Shown piece by piece: positions 1-8,717 of a DNA stretch of 64,000 nt. A model generated the notes under the pieces. The model did no database searches, was not told the origin of the DNA, and worked only from the letters and a program-made list of their open reading frames with translations. The translations under genes and the position numbers were made by a program. Source of the stretch: Peptoniphilus asaccharolyticus DSM 20463 (GTDB lineage: Bacteria; Bacillota; Clostridia; Tissierellales; Peptoniphilaceae); the NCBI RefSeq assembly GCF_900176115.1, contig NZ_FWWR01000009.1:310001-374000 (forward strand), written 5' to 3'. The first letter of the stretch is position 1. Each line of letters opens with the position of its first letter.

Positions 1-29
1 TAGATTGACTTTTGTAGCTGGGAGGTAAA

Positions 30-908
30 ATGGATTATTTAGTAAGAGCAATTGATAAGGATGCACAAGTTAGAATTTTTGCTTGCAATTCCAAGAATAT
101 GGTAGAGACTGCGAGAAATATACACAACACATCTAAGACGGCAACAGCAGCTTTGGGAAGAACTTTGACAGCAGCAGCTTTGATGTCAGAAAATTTAAAG
201 AATGAAGCAGATACACTTACTTTGAATATAAAAGGCGATGGTGGAATAGGACAAATTGTTGTCACAGCAAAGGCAAATGGCGTTGTAAAAGGATATGTAA
301 ACAATCCTATGGCTGATTGTGAAATAAGAGAATCTGACGGCAAATTGGACGTTGGAAGGATAGTTGGAAATGGAACTCTTACTGTGGTTGCAGATCAAGG
401 TTTAAAAGAGCCTTATATAGGCAAGGTTGAACTTATAAGTGGCGAGATAGCAGAGGATTTAGCAAACTATTTCTATAGATCAGACCAAGTGCCATCTGTA
501 GTATCTTTGGGTGTGCTTGTGGATGTAGACTATACAGTTAGAGCAGCGGGAGGTTTTATTCTTCAATTGATGCCTGGTGCGGATGATGAATGTATTTCTA
601 AGATAGAAGAAAATATTTCAAAATTAAAAGCTATAACAACTATGTTGGACGAAGGATTAACTCCTGAACAGATAATAGAACATGTTATGGATGGATTTGA
701 AATAAAGTTCTTAGACAAAAAGGAAATAGGATTTAACTGCGACTGTTCAAGAGAAAAGGTTGAAGATTCTCTAATTTCAATTGGTAAAGATGAATTAAAA
801 GCTATTATAGAAGAGGATGGAAAGGCAGAGGTAACATGCCACTTCTGTAATGAAAAATATAGCTTTAATGAAGAAGAGCTTGAAAATATTTTAAATAGTA
901 TTGAATAG
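30..908 (+). CDS. hslO: Hsp33 redox-regulated holdase chaperone
   Basis: 292 residues, the usual Hsp33 length. Hsp33 is a cytoplasmic holdase: oxidation releases zinc from a C-terminal four-cysteine centre and exposes the client-binding surface. The centre is visible as CDC at residues 237-239 and CHFC at 270-273, so the redox switch is intact. The start is ATG after a GGGAGG site ending six bases upstream. The gene stands alone and is followed by a long hairpin and a T-run. Family assignment is secure from the cysteine pattern and the full-length match to the known fold. Confidence 0.95.
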   Translation: MDYLVRAIDKDAQVRIFACNSKNMVETARNIHNTSKTATAALGRTLTAAALMSENLKNEADTLTLNIKGDGGIGQIVVTAKANGVVKGYVNNPMADCEIRESDGKLDVGRIVGNGTLTVVADQGLKEPYIGKVELISGEIAEDLANYFYRSDQVPSVVSLGVLVDVDYTVRAAGGFILQLMPGADDECISKIEENISKLKAITTMLDEGLTPEQIIEHVMDGFEIKFLDKKEIGFNCDCSREKVEDSLISIGKDELKAIIEEDGKAEVTCHFCNEKYSFNEEELENILNSIE

Positions 909-984
909 ATAAAAGATTTTAAAACAATTAATAGGGTTAATTGCAATTTGTTGAGCAAAATATTACTTTATAAAATTTAGATTT

Positions 985-1036
985 AGATATTTCTCATGTG
1001 CTAGATTTATACTGCAAGGGAAATATCTTTTTTATT
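985..1036 (+). terminator. Terminator after hslO
   Basis: Inverted repeat AGATATTTC (985-993) and GAAATATCT (1020-1028) followed by a T-rich stretch. The loop is long (26 nt), so this is a moderate call. Confidence 0.6.
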
Positions 1037-1087
1037 TATGATATTGTTTGAAAAAGATTTGTAATCTAAGGGGAAGAGATTTTTACA

Positions 1088-1119
1088 CAAAAATAAACCC
1101 AGCCTAAAAGACTGAGTTT
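1088..1119 (-). terminator. Terminator downstream of tRNA-Phe
   Basis: On the minus strand AAACTCAG and CTGGGTTT pair around a short loop and run into ATTTTTG. It lies 38 bases past the tRNA 3' end and fits the end of the rpmB/tRNA-Phe minus-strand unit. Confidence 0.6.
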
Positions 1120-1156
1120 GTTAACTGATTTAAATTAAAGACCTAAAAGAGATCTT

Positions 1157-1232
<76 letters not shown>

Positions 1233-1263
1233 GTAGTACTTAAGTACTTAAATAAATGAAGAT

Positions 1264-1287
1264 AGAAAGGACTGCGAGAACAGTCCT
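1264..1287 (-). terminator. Hairpin after rpmB
   Basis: Perfect 7-bp stem AGGACTG/CAGTCCT (1268-1287) with a six-base loop, followed on the minus strand by TTCTATCTTC. The T-run is weak, so read-through into tRNA-Phe is possible. Confidence 0.5.
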
Positions 1288-1293
1288 GAAATT

Positions 1294-1485
1294 TTAAATG
1301 GCTCTTTCAACTTTTCCAGATCTAAGACATCTTGTACAAACGTTGATTTTCTTAGGTTGACCATTAACAAGTGCTCTAACTCTTCTTATATTAGGAGACC
1401 AAGTTCTGTTACCTCTTTTGTGAGAAAAAGAAATAGTATTACCAAATGATTTAGTCTTTCCACATATTTCACATCTCTTTGACAT
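1294..1485 (-). CDS. rpmB: 50S ribosomal protein L28
   Basis: 63 residues, the size of the bacterial L28 large-subunit protein. It keeps the zinc-binding version, with CEIC near the N-terminus and CTRC near the C-terminus, and the conserved basic core with N(R)TW and PN. The start ATG follows a GAGGAGGTG site. Divergent orientation from the Asp23-fakA pair is the classic Bacillus/Clostridium arrangement. In zinc-limited relatives a cysteine-free paralogue can replace it; none is seen in this window. Confidence 0.97.
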   Translation of the reverse strand: MSKRCEICGKTKSFGNTISFSHKRGNRTWSPNIRRVRALVNGQPKKINVCTRCLRSGKVERAI

Positions 1486-1545
1486 AATCGCACCTCCTCA
1501 GGTTTCTCATTTCTCGACCACACTGCCGAGCTTTATAACTCATTT

Positions 1546-1575
1546 ATTTTAACATAGAATATATAGAAATTGCAA
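1546..1575 (-). promoter_or_regulatory. Promoter of rpmB
   Basis: On the minus strand TTGCAA, an 18-bp spacer, then TAAAAT. This predicts a leader of roughly 50 nt that contains a small CTCG/CGAG hairpin before the ribosome binding site. Confidence 0.5.
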
Positions 1576-1725
1576 ATAAAATAATCAAGAATTACAATTT
1601 TAATTTCAAATAGCACAAAAATTTAAGAAGTTGGAAGTATAAGCTATTAAGAGTTTTAGAAACTTCCATTTAATGGTATAATTATATAATAATTAGACAA
1701 GAAAAAGTGTCATAGGAGGTGCTCT

Positions 1726-2079
1726 ATGTCTGCAAATATAAATACTGATTTAGGAAATATTGTAATAGAGAATAATGTAATAGCGCATATAGCGGGAATA
1801 TCTGCTATGGAATCATACGGAATAGTTGGTATGGCATCTAAGAATGCAGCGGATGGATTATTACAAATTTTAAAACTTGATAATTTGTCTAAAGGAATTC
1901 AAGTTTATTCAGAAAATGGAATGATTAATATTACTCTACATGTTGTATTAGAATATGGAGTAAGAATTTCTACAGTTGGAAATAATATTATAGATAGAGT
2001 TAAATTTAATGTTGAGGATTTGACAGGACTTACAGTTGATAAAATAGAAGTCTTAGTTGAAGGCATAAGGACAGAGTAG
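1726..2079 (+). CDS. Asp23/Gls24 family protein (YloU type)
   Basis: 117 residues with the Asp23/Gls24 fold: a strand-rich core with GIVGMA and a C-terminal VDKIEVLVEGI. Family members act at the cell envelope or associate with fatty-acid kinase; the exact biochemical role is not settled. It lies 13 bases before fakA, the conserved yloU-yloV pairing, so both are probably co-transcribed. The start ATG follows AGGAGGTG. A second, different Asp23 gene is present at 38.3 kb before nusB. Confidence 0.85.
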   Translation: MSANINTDLGNIVIENNVIAHIAGISAMESYGIVGMASKNAADGLLQILKLDNLSKGIQVYSENGMINITLHVVLEYGVRISTVGNNIIDRVKFNVEDLTGLTVDKIEVLVEGIRTE

Positions 2080-2092
2080 GGGGAACAGCATA

Positions 2093-3739
2093 GTGAAGAT
2101 TCAAAGTTTAAATGGGGAATTGATGTCTCGTGCTATAAATGGTGCGGTCAATTATCTTGTTCTAAATAAAGAGGAAGTAAATTCCTTGAATGTGTTCCCA
2201 GTTCCAGATGGAGACACTGGTACTAATATGTCTCTTACTTCAAAATCTGCATTAAAACAAGTGCAAGCGGTAGAAGACTTAACAGCATATAACGTTTCAA
2301 AAGCAGCTGCTAGAGGCTCACTTATGGGAGCGAGAGGTAACTCTGGGGTAATACTTTCTCAATTTTTGAGAGGCTTTTCAGAAGGCTGTGAAGGCAAAGA
2401 TGAATTAAACGTGCAAGAGTTGGCACAAGCTTTAAAAAAGGCTTCTGAGACAACTTATAATGCCGTAATGAAACCTACAGAAGGAACTATCTTGACAGTT
2501 GGTAGAGAGCTTTCTGATTTTGCAATTAAGAATTTCAGAAAATATGACGATATTTTAGAATTCTTAAAAGATGTTATAGAAGCTGCAAATATATCTCTTT
2601 CAAAGACTCCGGAAAAATTACAAGTTTTAAAAGAAGCTGGCGTGGTAGATGCTGGTGGAAAAGGACTTTGTGTATTGATGGAAGGTGCTTATAAAGCTCT
2701 TATGGGAGAGGAAATAGTATCTGAAGATGATGAAGTTTTAAATAAAAAGAAACAAAAAGAAGTACATTTAGGAAAAGCTGATGAAAGCATTGAGTTTGGA
2801 TATTGTACTGAGTTCATAATTAATACAGAATATGAAGATTTGGAAGCTTTTAAAGCTAAGCTATCACCACTTGGAGATTGTCTATTAGTAGTTGGAGGAA
2901 GTGGGTCAGGACTTATAAAAGTGCATGTTCACACTAACAACCCTGGAAAGGCTCTTCAATATGGAATTGAACTTGGGGATTTACAAGATATTAAAATAGA
3001 CAATATGAGATTCCAACACGAAGAAGTACTTTTCTCAAAAGAGGAAGTAGCATCAACTAAGAGTGAAGTTCCAGTTGAAGAAAAGGAATATTCTATAGTT
3101 GCCGTATCAATGGGAAGTGGACTATCAGAACTATTTAAATCTTTAGGCGTTGACAAAATTGTAGAGGGTGGACAGACAATGAACCCAAGTACAGAAGATT
3201 TTGTAAATGCGGCAAACCAAGTAGCTGGAAGAAATGTAATAATAGTTCCAAACAATTCAAATATAATTCTTGCAGCAGAGCAAGCAGCTAACATAAGTGA
3301 AAAGAATATAGTTGTAATACCATCTAAGACAATACCTCAAGGAATAGCTTCAATATTATCATTCAGAGGCGATTTAACTCCAGATGAAAACAAAGACATT
3401 ATGACAAATGCCATGGAAGAAGTTATATCAGCTCAAGTTACTTATGCAGTTAGAGATACTAACATGAATGGTAAGGACATAAAAGTTGGAGATATAATTG
3501 GATTAAGTGGCAAGAATATAGTTGCTAGTGGACAATATATTGAATCGGTTACAAAAGATTTAATAGCAGAGCTTTTTGATGAAGAACATTCAATAATCAC
3601 TCTTTACGCAGGTGAAGATGTAGAAGATGAAAAAGCTGAAGAATTAGTTGAACAATTAGAAGAAATATATGAAGACTGTGAAATTGAATTAGTAAGAGGG
3701 GAACAACCTATTTATTACTATTTAATATCACTTGAGTAA
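2093..3739 (+). CDS. fakA: Fatty acid kinase catalytic subunit (DAK2/DegV-like, YloV)
   Basis: 548 residues, the typical FakA length. The N-terminal DhaL/DAK2 domain carries the ATP/metal site DGDTGTN at residues 39-45 and a GARGNSG segment. A middle domain and a C-terminal DegV-like part follow. FakA phosphorylates exogenous fatty acids bound to a separate FakB protein, feeding acyl-phosphate into phospholipid synthesis. No fakB is nearby. The start is GTG at 2093 behind AGGGGGAA. A strong terminator follows, so recG has its own control or relies on read-through. Confidence 0.92.
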   Translation: MKIQSLNGELMSRAINGAVNYLVLNKEEVNSLNVFPVPDGDTGTNMSLTSKSALKQVQAVEDLTAYNVSKAAARGSLMGARGNSGVILSQFLRGFSEGCEGKDELNVQELAQALKKASETTYNAVMKPTEGTILTVGRELSDFAIKNFRKYDDILEFLKDVIEAANISLSKTPEKLQVLKEAGVVDAGGKGLCVLMEGAYKALMGEEIVSEDDEVLNKKKQKEVHLGKADESIEFGYCTEFIINTEYEDLEAFKAKLSPLGDCLLVVGGSGSGLIKVHVHTNNPGKALQYGIELGDLQDIKIDNMRFQHEEVLFSKEEVASTKSEVPVEEKEYSIVAVSMGSGLSELFKSLGVDKIVEGGQTMNPSTEDFVNAANQVAGRNVIIVPNNSNIILAAEQAANISEKNIVVIPSKTIPQGIASILSFRGDLTPDENKDIMTNAMEEVISAQVTYAVRDTNMNGKDIKVGDIIGLSGKNIVASGQYIESVTKDLIAELFDEEHSIITLYAGEDVEDEKAEELVEQLEEIYEDCEIELVRGEQPIYYYLISLE

Positions 3740-3741
3740 TT

Positions 3742-3765
3742 AGCCCCCTTAAAAGGGGCTTTTTT
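3742..3765 (+). terminator. Terminator after fakA
   Basis: AGCCCC/GGGGCT stem around CTTAAAA followed by six T residues; it ends only four bases before the recG start codon. Confidence 0.85.
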
Positions 3766-3768
3766 AGG

Positions 3769-5808
3769 ATGAATATGAGATTAGATACTAAACTGACAGA
3801 ATTAAAAGGGATAGGCCCGAAAAAAGAAAAATTATTTGGCCAACTTGGAATTAGAACAATTGAAGATTTACTCGAAAATTCACCAAGAGACTATGAGGAT
3901 AGGGCAAATTTTAAACCATTAAGCGCTGCTAAAGATGGTGAAAAGGCAACTTTTGTGGTTACGGTGGAGGCAATTGTAGAAGATAGATATGTGAAGAGTA
4001 GGATGCACATGTTGTCTTTTGTTGTAAAGGACAAGACAGGAGAGGCCAAGGTGACTTTTTTTAATTCGCCTTTTTTAAGAAATAGCATAAGAATAGGTGA
4101 AGAATACTTGGTTTATGGTAAAGTTAGTTTCTTTAAAAATACAATCCAAATAAACTCCCCTAAGATGGAACTTAAAAGAAATGCAAAGACAATAGGAAGC
4201 ATAGTTCCAATTTATAATTTGACTAAGGGTATTAGCAATCAAGACATTTTAAACAATGTAAAAAAACTAACTAGTTTAAATTTATTTGAAGATATACTGC
4301 CAAAGAGGCTAATTGAAAAATATGGTCTAATGGGGAAAAATGAGTCTATAAAACAAATTCATTTTCCTGAGAACTTAACTAAATTAATATCTGCAAGGCA
4401 AAGACTTGCTTATGAAGAATTTCTGACATTTCAATTAAAAATACTTTCACAAAAGATAGTTGATGAAGAGGTAGAAGTAAAGCCATATAAAATAGATGAA
4501 AGAGTGGAAGAATTTATAAACTCTTTGCCATTTAAACTCACAGAAGGCCAGAGAGAAGCTTTAGACGAAATATTTTCCGACTTTAAATCTGGCAAGAAGA
4601 TGAATCGTTTATTGCAAGGAGATGTTGGATCGGGCAAGACCATAGTTGCGATAATAAGTATGTATGTGGCGTGTATAAATGGATATCAATCAACTATAAT
4701 GGCTCCAACCGAAATATTGGCTAAGCAACATTTAGAATCTTTTAGGAGTCTATTCGACCCAATAGGAATTAAAGTTGAGCTACTTGTTGGAAGTACAAGT
4801 ACAAAAAATAGAAATAGAATACTGTCTGGAATAGCAAATGGAGAAATAGATATATTAATAGGAACTCATGCTTTGATTGAAGATAATGTGGAGTTTTATA
4901 ATTTGGGGTTGAATATTACAGACGAACAACATAGATTTGGAGTTAGACAGAGAGAAAAGTTAAATACTAAATCTGAACAAAATCATGTATTAGTTATGAC
5001 GGCGACTCCTATTCCAAGAACTTTGGCTTTGGTAGTATATTCGGACTTGGATATATCCACAATAAACACTCTACCTCCTAATAGAAAGCAGATAGAAACT
5101 ACGGCTATTGGGGTCGGAATGTTGGAGAGTGCTCTTAATTTTATAAAAAATGAAATAAAGAGTGGAAGACAGGCTTATATAGTATGTCCGCTAATAGAAG
5201 AGGGATCGCTTAATTTAAATTCAGCAACAGATGTATACAACGATATAAAAGCACACTTTAAAGATATTAATGTTGGTTTGTTACACGGTAGAATGCATGC
5301 GGATGAAAAAGAAAGTGTAATGCTTGATTTTAAAGAACAAAGATTGGATATTTTAGTTTCTACCACAGTTATAGAAGTTGGAGTTAATGTTCCAAATGCG
5401 ACTGTAATGTTAGTTTATAATGCAGAGAGATTTGGACTTGCACAACTACACCAACTAAGAGGAAGAGTTGGAAGAGGAGAACACAAGAGCTATTGTATTT
5501 TATTTAACTCTTCAAATTCAGAAGTTTCTTGGGAGAGAATGAAGGTTATGACTGACTCCACAGACGGATTTTATATAGCCAATGAAGATTTAAGATTAAG
5601 AGGCGGTGGAGATTTATTCGGGACAAGGCAATCTGGTCTTATGAGTTTTAAATTTGCCGACATTATGAGAGACCACAAGATATTAAAAGTTGCAACAAAT
5701 GATGCGAAAGAAATTTTGGAAGTTGATCCGGAACTAAATTCAAGAGAGAATTTTAATCTCAAATTTGAACTTGAAAAACAGTCCAAATCCTTTAAAATAC
5801 TTAATTAA
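3769..5808 (+). CDS. recG: ATP-dependent DNA helicase RecG
   Basis: 679 residues, standard RecG size. RecG reverses stalled forks and processes branched DNA. An N-terminal OB-fold wedge domain precedes the SF2 helicase core, with Walker A GDVGSGKT near residue 283, the DEQH box near 383, VMTATPIPRTLA and a C-terminal QLRGRVGRG. It sits directly behind the fakA terminator. The ribosome binding site is poor (TTTAGGATG), so translation may be weak. The yloU-yloV-recG order is conserved in Firmicutes. Confidence 0.96.
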   Translation: MNMRLDTKLTELKGIGPKKEKLFGQLGIRTIEDLLENSPRDYEDRANFKPLSAAKDGEKATFVVTVEAIVEDRYVKSRMHMLSFVVKDKTGEAKVTFFNSPFLRNSIRIGEEYLVYGKVSFFKNTIQINSPKMELKRNAKTIGSIVPIYNLTKGISNQDILNNVKKLTSLNLFEDILPKRLIEKYGLMGKNESIKQIHFPENLTKLISARQRLAYEEFLTFQLKILSQKIVDEEVEVKPYKIDERVEEFINSLPFKLTEGQREALDEIFSDFKSGKKMNRLLQGDVGSGKTIVAIISMYVACINGYQSTIMAPTEILAKQHLESFRSLFDPIGIKVELLVGSTSTKNRNRILSGIANGEIDILIGTHALIEDNVEFYNLGLNITDEQHRFGVRQREKLNTKSEQNHVLVMTATPIPRTLALVVYSDLDISTINTLPPNRKQIETTAIGVGMLESALNFIKNEIKSGRQAYIVCPLIEEGSLNLNSATDVYNDIKAHFKDINVGLLHGRMHADEKESVMLDFKEQRLDILVSTTVIEVGVNVPNATVMLVYNAERFGLAQLHQLRGRVGRGEHKSYCILFNSSNSEVSWERMKVMTDSTDGFYIANEDLRLRGGGDLFGTRQSGLMSFKFADIMRDHKILKVATNDAKEILEVDPELNSRENFNLKFELEKQSKSFKILN

Positions 5809-5811
5809 TAA

Positions 5812-5840
5812 TTGTTATAGACTTTTAATTATGATAAAAT
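5812..5840 (+). promoter_or_regulatory. Promoter of rsmD-coaD unit
   Basis: TTGTTA at 5812-5817, a 17-bp spacer, and TAAAAT at 5835-5840, 20 bases before the rsmD ATG. Confidence 0.65.
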
Positions 5841-5859
5841 ATGATTGTTTGGAGGAGCA

Positions 5860-6396
5860 ATGAGAGTTATTTCAGGAAATAAAAGAGGGCTAAAACTTCA
5901 AACTCCGACAGGAGATGGAACACGTCCAACAGAAGATAGAGTTAAAGAAAATATATTTAATATATTGGGACAGATGTTTTATGATTCAAAAGTAATAGAT
6001 TTATTTTCTGGAACAGGTCAGATAGGAATTGAATTTCTATCAAGAGGTGCTGAAAAAGTTATTTTTGTTGAAAGAGAAAAGAATGTACTTAAAGTATTAA
6101 AAGAAAATTTGGCAAAGTCTTCTTATAAAGCTAAAATTCTTGAAAAGGACGTATTAGTTGCTCTGGATAGTATAGATGGACGATTTGATTATATATATAT
6201 GGATCCACCTTATGATGATGAGGTTTTATATTATAAGGTTGCAGAAAAGATATATAATCTAAACTTGTTAGAAGAAGATGGTGTCTTAGTTGTTGAAGAG
6301 AGAACTGAATCTCAACATGATTTTAGTGAATATTTTGAACCCATAAAAAACAAAAAATATGGTTCAACAACTATTCAATTTTGGAGAAGAAGATGA
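5860..6396 (+). CDS. rsmD: 16S rRNA (guanine(966)-N2)-methyltransferase RsmD
   Basis: 178 residues from ATG 5860, which has GGAGGA just upstream; an earlier in-frame TTG at 5845 lies within the leader and is less likely. The protein starts with the RsmD hallmark MRVISG and shows the motif I region VIDLFSGTGQIGIE and the catalytic MDPPYDD (about residue 113). RsmD methylates G966 of 16S rRNA on the small subunit. Its TGA overlaps the coaD ATG, the usual rsmD-coaD coupling. Confidence 0.95.
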   Translation: MRVISGNKRGLKLQTPTGDGTRPTEDRVKENIFNILGQMFYDSKVIDLFSGTGQIGIEFLSRGAEKVIFVEREKNVLKVLKENLAKSSYKAKILEKDVLVALDSIDGRFDYIYMDPPYDDEVLYYKVAEKIYNLNLLEEDGVLVVEERTESQHDFSEYFEPIKNKKYGSTTIQFWRRR

Positions 6397-6875
6397 AAGT
6401 CATATATGCGGGGAGTTTTGACCCTGTAACTAATGGACATTTAGATATAATAAAGCGAGCAAAAGAAATTTTTGGTGAAGTTATAGTTGCAGTTTTAAAA
6501 AATACTGCGAAAAACTCTCTCTTCACAGTAGAAGAAAGACTCGATTTATTAAGAGAAGTTCTTAAAGATGAAGACAATATAGAAATAGATTTTTTTGAAG
6601 GTCTGTTGGTAGACTATGCAAGATCAAAAAATTGTACTACAATTGTAAGAGGACTTAGATCAACAGGAGATTATTTGAGTGAGTATAATCTTGCTATGGC
6701 AAATATGCACTATAAAGATGGAGTTGAAACAGTGTTTCTACTTGGATCAAGTAATCATTTATTTGTAAGCTCAACTTTAGCGAAAGAAGTTGCCATATTT
6801 GATGGAGATCTGTCGCTTTTTGTACCCGAAGTAGTGGGTAAAGCTATGAAAGAAAAATTAGGAGGTAAACTATGA
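6393..6875 (+). CDS. coaD: Phosphopantetheine adenylyltransferase
   Basis: 160 residues from ATG 6393, which overlaps the rsmD stop as ATGA; an upstream TTG at 6381 would add four residues and is not needed. CoaD makes dephospho-CoA from ATP and 4'-phosphopantetheine. The nucleotidyltransferase signature GSFDPVTNGH is at residues 8-17 and the FVSSTLAKE segment corresponds to the ISSTxxR motif. Length and order fit the family exactly. Confidence 0.96.
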   Translation: MKVIYAGSFDPVTNGHLDIIKRAKEIFGEVIVAVLKNTAKNSLFTVEERLDLLREVLKDEDNIEIDFFEGLLVDYARSKNCTTIVRGLRSTGDYLSEYNLAMANMHYKDGVETVFLLGSSNHLFVSSTLAKEVAIFDGDLSLFVPEVVGKAMKEKLGGKL

Positions 6876-7312
6876 ATTTAATGGAATTAGTTGAAGAACT
6901 TGAGGATTTAATTGAAACTTCAAGCCAAATACCACTAACAGGTAAGTTAATGTTGGACAGAGAGGAACTTCTTGAAGTTATCAATGAAATGAAAGCTCAA
7001 ATTCCTACAGAAGTAAGAGAAGCAAAACAAATTAGTTCAGAAAAAGATTTTATAATTGAAAATGCGCAAGCAGAAGCAAATAGAATCATATCTGGAGCAA
7101 AAGCTCACGCAGAAGATATCATTTCACATGATGAGCTAGTAATGCAAGCTAATGCAAGAGCAGACGAAATATTAAAGAGTGCAAACGAAGAATCAAGCCA
7201 AATAAGAGAAGGCGCTCGTGATTATGCAGATGAACTACTTGAAAAAACTCAAGTTAATCTTTCTGAAATAATCAAAATGTTAAATGAAAACAGACAAGAA
7301 TTAAGAGGATAA
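6872..7312 (+). CDS. Coiled-coil protein following coaD (function unknown)
   Basis: 146 residues with no membrane segment and long alanine/glutamate-rich heptads from about residue 50 to 140, resembling the ATP-synthase b-subunit or DivIVA type of coiled coil. It overlaps the coaD stop by four bases, so it is translationally coupled. Small proteins of this kind often follow coaD in Clostridia and are annotated only as ATPase-like; I see no nucleotide-binding motif here. A structural or scaffold role is an inference from the coiled coil. Confidence 0.75.
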   Translation: MNLMELVEELEDLIETSSQIPLTGKLMLDREELLEVINEMKAQIPTEVREAKQISSEKDFIIENAQAEANRIISGAKAHAEDIISHDELVMQANARADEILKSANEESSQIREGARDYADELLEKTQVNLSEIIKMLNENRQELRG

Positions 7313-7336
7313 GCACCCGTATAGGTGCTTTTTTTT
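7311..7336 (+). terminator. Terminator of rsmD-coaD unit
   Basis: AAGCACC/GGTGCTT stem with a six-base loop and eight T residues. Confidence 0.85.
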
Positions 7337-7420
7337 ATACCATTTTTTAGAGGTGGGATTTGGAAAGAATATAAACTAAATGGAAAATGGTATAATATTT
7401 TTAATAGAGGAGGGAATATA

Positions 7421-7939
7421 ATGAAAAAGACAACAATTTTAATTACTGCTTTGTGTTTTATATTGATGAGCTGTGGAAAAAGTTTTAATCCCTTCGTTAA
7501 AGTGAGCATTAGTGATAAAAATGGTGTAGAGAAATATTTAGAAATTGACAAATATGGTAAGAATAGAAAAATAAATGAATTTAAAGCGGATAATTCAAAG
7601 ATATATAATTTAGATACATTAGAAAGTTTTTTGCCTGAGATTGTAGACAATAAGGTAAAAAATACTTTAAAAGATATTGTGATAACAAATGAAAATGGAG
7701 AAAGAGTAAAAGATAACGATATATTGAATGTGATTACAAAGAAAGTTGCTGAAGATATTGAGCATGATATTATAGAATGTAAAATTATGGAAGATGAAAA
7801 TGAATATTTTGTTTTCGTTGCTTTAAATGTAAACTGGGCTGATCCATGTTATCTATATCATTATAATAAAGATACTGAAGAGCTTTTAGAAATTATGGAA
7901 TGGAGTAATGCAGAAGTTAATTACATAGAACTTTCATAA
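7421..7939 (+). CDS. Small predicted lipoprotein, function unknown
   Basis: 172 residues from ATG 7421, which has GAGGAGGG upstream. A longer reading from 7325 would begin inside the preceding terminator. The N-terminus is a lipoprotein signal: KK, a hydrophobic run, then LMSC with Cys18. The mature part is polar and rich in Lys, Asp and Glu, with no motif I recognise. It is probably anchored to the outer face of the membrane. TATAAT lies at 7391-7396 without a good -35 box. It is the last native-looking gene before the restriction island. Confidence 0.7.
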   Translation: MKKTTILITALCFILMSCGKSFNPFVKVSISDKNGVEKYLEIDKYGKNRKINEFKADNSKIYNLDTLESFLPEIVDNKVKNTLKDIVITNENGERVKDNDILNVITKKVAEDIEHDIIECKIMEDENEYFVFVALNVNWADPCYLYHYNKDTEELLEIMEWSNAEVNYIELS

Positions 7940-8024
7940 AGATACTATGTTATAAATAAAAGAGGAGTTATTATAAATTTTATGAAAATAAAGATACTTA
8001 AATCATCTAAATTGCAACAATAAG

Positions 8025-8166
8025 TTAGCCATAAGGGGGATTTGTGCAAATGTGTTTACCACTTTCACCTTTGGTATTTCCATAGGCAGAAAATCTCTTT
8101 CGCTTTTAATTCTTCTGGTATATTTTCATAACTCATATTTTCATAACTCATATTTTCATAACTCAT
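8025..8166 (-). pseudogene. Broken start of a phage/plasmid-type DNA primase
   Basis: On the minus strand an ATG at 8166, with AAAGGAG seven bases upstream, opens a 33-residue reading frame: three SYENM-type repeats followed by IPEELKAKEIFCLWKYQ. That resembles the conserved beginning of P4/D5-type phage and plasmid primases (YENIPxELK...W..WK). Translation stops at 8065-8067; the next frame continues with GESGKH..TNPPYG down to a stop at 8025, matching where those proteins normally read NGKxTKxPYNP. So it looks like a frameshifted N-terminal fragment with no body. It could alternatively be a short leader peptide. Confidence 0.55.
8121..8165. repeat. 15-bp tandem repeat, three perfect copies
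   Basis: TATTTTCATAACTCA three times in a row. In the minus-strand primase fragment each unit encodes five residues (SYENM), so copy-number change would not shift the frame. Confidence 0.9.
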
Positions 8167-8427
8167 GTTTTCACTCCTTTGTCTTTCCTAATAGTGAAAG
8201 GACATATACGTCTCTTTTAAGAACCAAGCTTTCCTTTCTAAATCACAGGCAAAGAAAATTGATGCTTAGTAAACCTTGGAAGAAAAGTTTTTATCCCTTC
8301 TAACTCTCTAAGGGAGTTTGAAAGATGTTTTTCCGGCTAAATTTGAATTTTTTCAGAAAAAAGTTTTTCAAATGCTCCATAAATTTTATCCTTCTACTAG
8401 GTAGCCTTAGGAGATAGTAAAAACTAT

Positions 8428-8452
8428 GATTATATAGTATAATAACGCTATA
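8428..8452 (+). promoter_or_regulatory. Putative promoter/operator of XRE-hsd operon
   Basis: TATAAT at 8438-8443 is embedded in an inverted repeat TATAG...CTATA with a ten-base spacer. No convincing -35 box is seen. The palindrome could be the binding site of the regulator encoded just downstream; this is inference. Confidence 0.35.
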
Positions 8453-8483
8453 TTATTGAAATGTTTACGCAAGGAGATGCATA

Positions 8484-8717
8484 ATGAGATTTCCAGATGA
8501 AATTAAAAGAATTAGACAACGATGCTTTCTAACACAGCAAAATTTTGCTAAAGAAATTAAAGTGGCATTTTCTACTGTGAATAGATGGGAAGGTGGCAAA
8601 GCAAAGCCTAATCTTAATGCTATGAAAAATATAAAAAAGTTCTGCCTAGAACATGATGTTGATTATTCAGGAGTTGAAGAGGCATGGCTCGATTTTAAAG
8701 TGGAGGGAAAAAGATAA
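8484..8717 (+). CDS. XRE-family helix-turn-helix regulator
   Basis: 77 residues, almost entirely one XRE/Cro-type HTH domain (residues 1-60): RIRQRCFLTQQNFAKEI then FSTVNRWEGGKAKPNL, the typical recognition helix and turn. AAGGAGATG precedes the ATG. It abuts hsdM (TAATG), so it leads the restriction operon and resembles the controller proteins that delay restriction relative to methylation. Whether it represses or activates cannot be read from the sequence. Confidence 0.85.
   Translation: MRFPDEIKRIRQRCFLTQQNFAKEIKVAFSTVNRWEGGKAKPNLNAMKNIKKFCLEHDVDYSGVEEAWLDFKVEGKR

Larger units (their letters stand above)
7940..8483. other. Gap with element remnants between lipoprotein gene and restriction island
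   Basis: 544 bases without an intact gene. It holds a minus-strand primase gene start (8025-8166), its 15-bp tandem repeat, an AT-rich inverted repeat near 8340-8380, and the promoter region of the XRE/hsd genes with a -10-like TATAAT at 8438-8443. This looks like the decayed edge of a mobile element. Confidence 0.6.

Noticed and set aside
1630-1668. Inverted repeat GGAAGT...ACTTCC upstream of the first Asp23 gene
   Set aside because: Only six pairs with a loop over 20 bases; too weak to call an operator or terminator.
5845-5859. Upstream TTG start for rsmD
   Set aside because: It lies in front of the Shine-Dalgarno sequence GGAGGA that serves ATG 5860, and RsmD proteins begin with MRVISG.
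8052-8303. A plus-strand open frame of 83 codons with repeated YFHNS
   Set aside because: It has no proper ribosome binding site, the repeats are the complement of the SYENM-coding repeat, and the minus strand reads as a primase start. It is best seen as antisense of that fragment.
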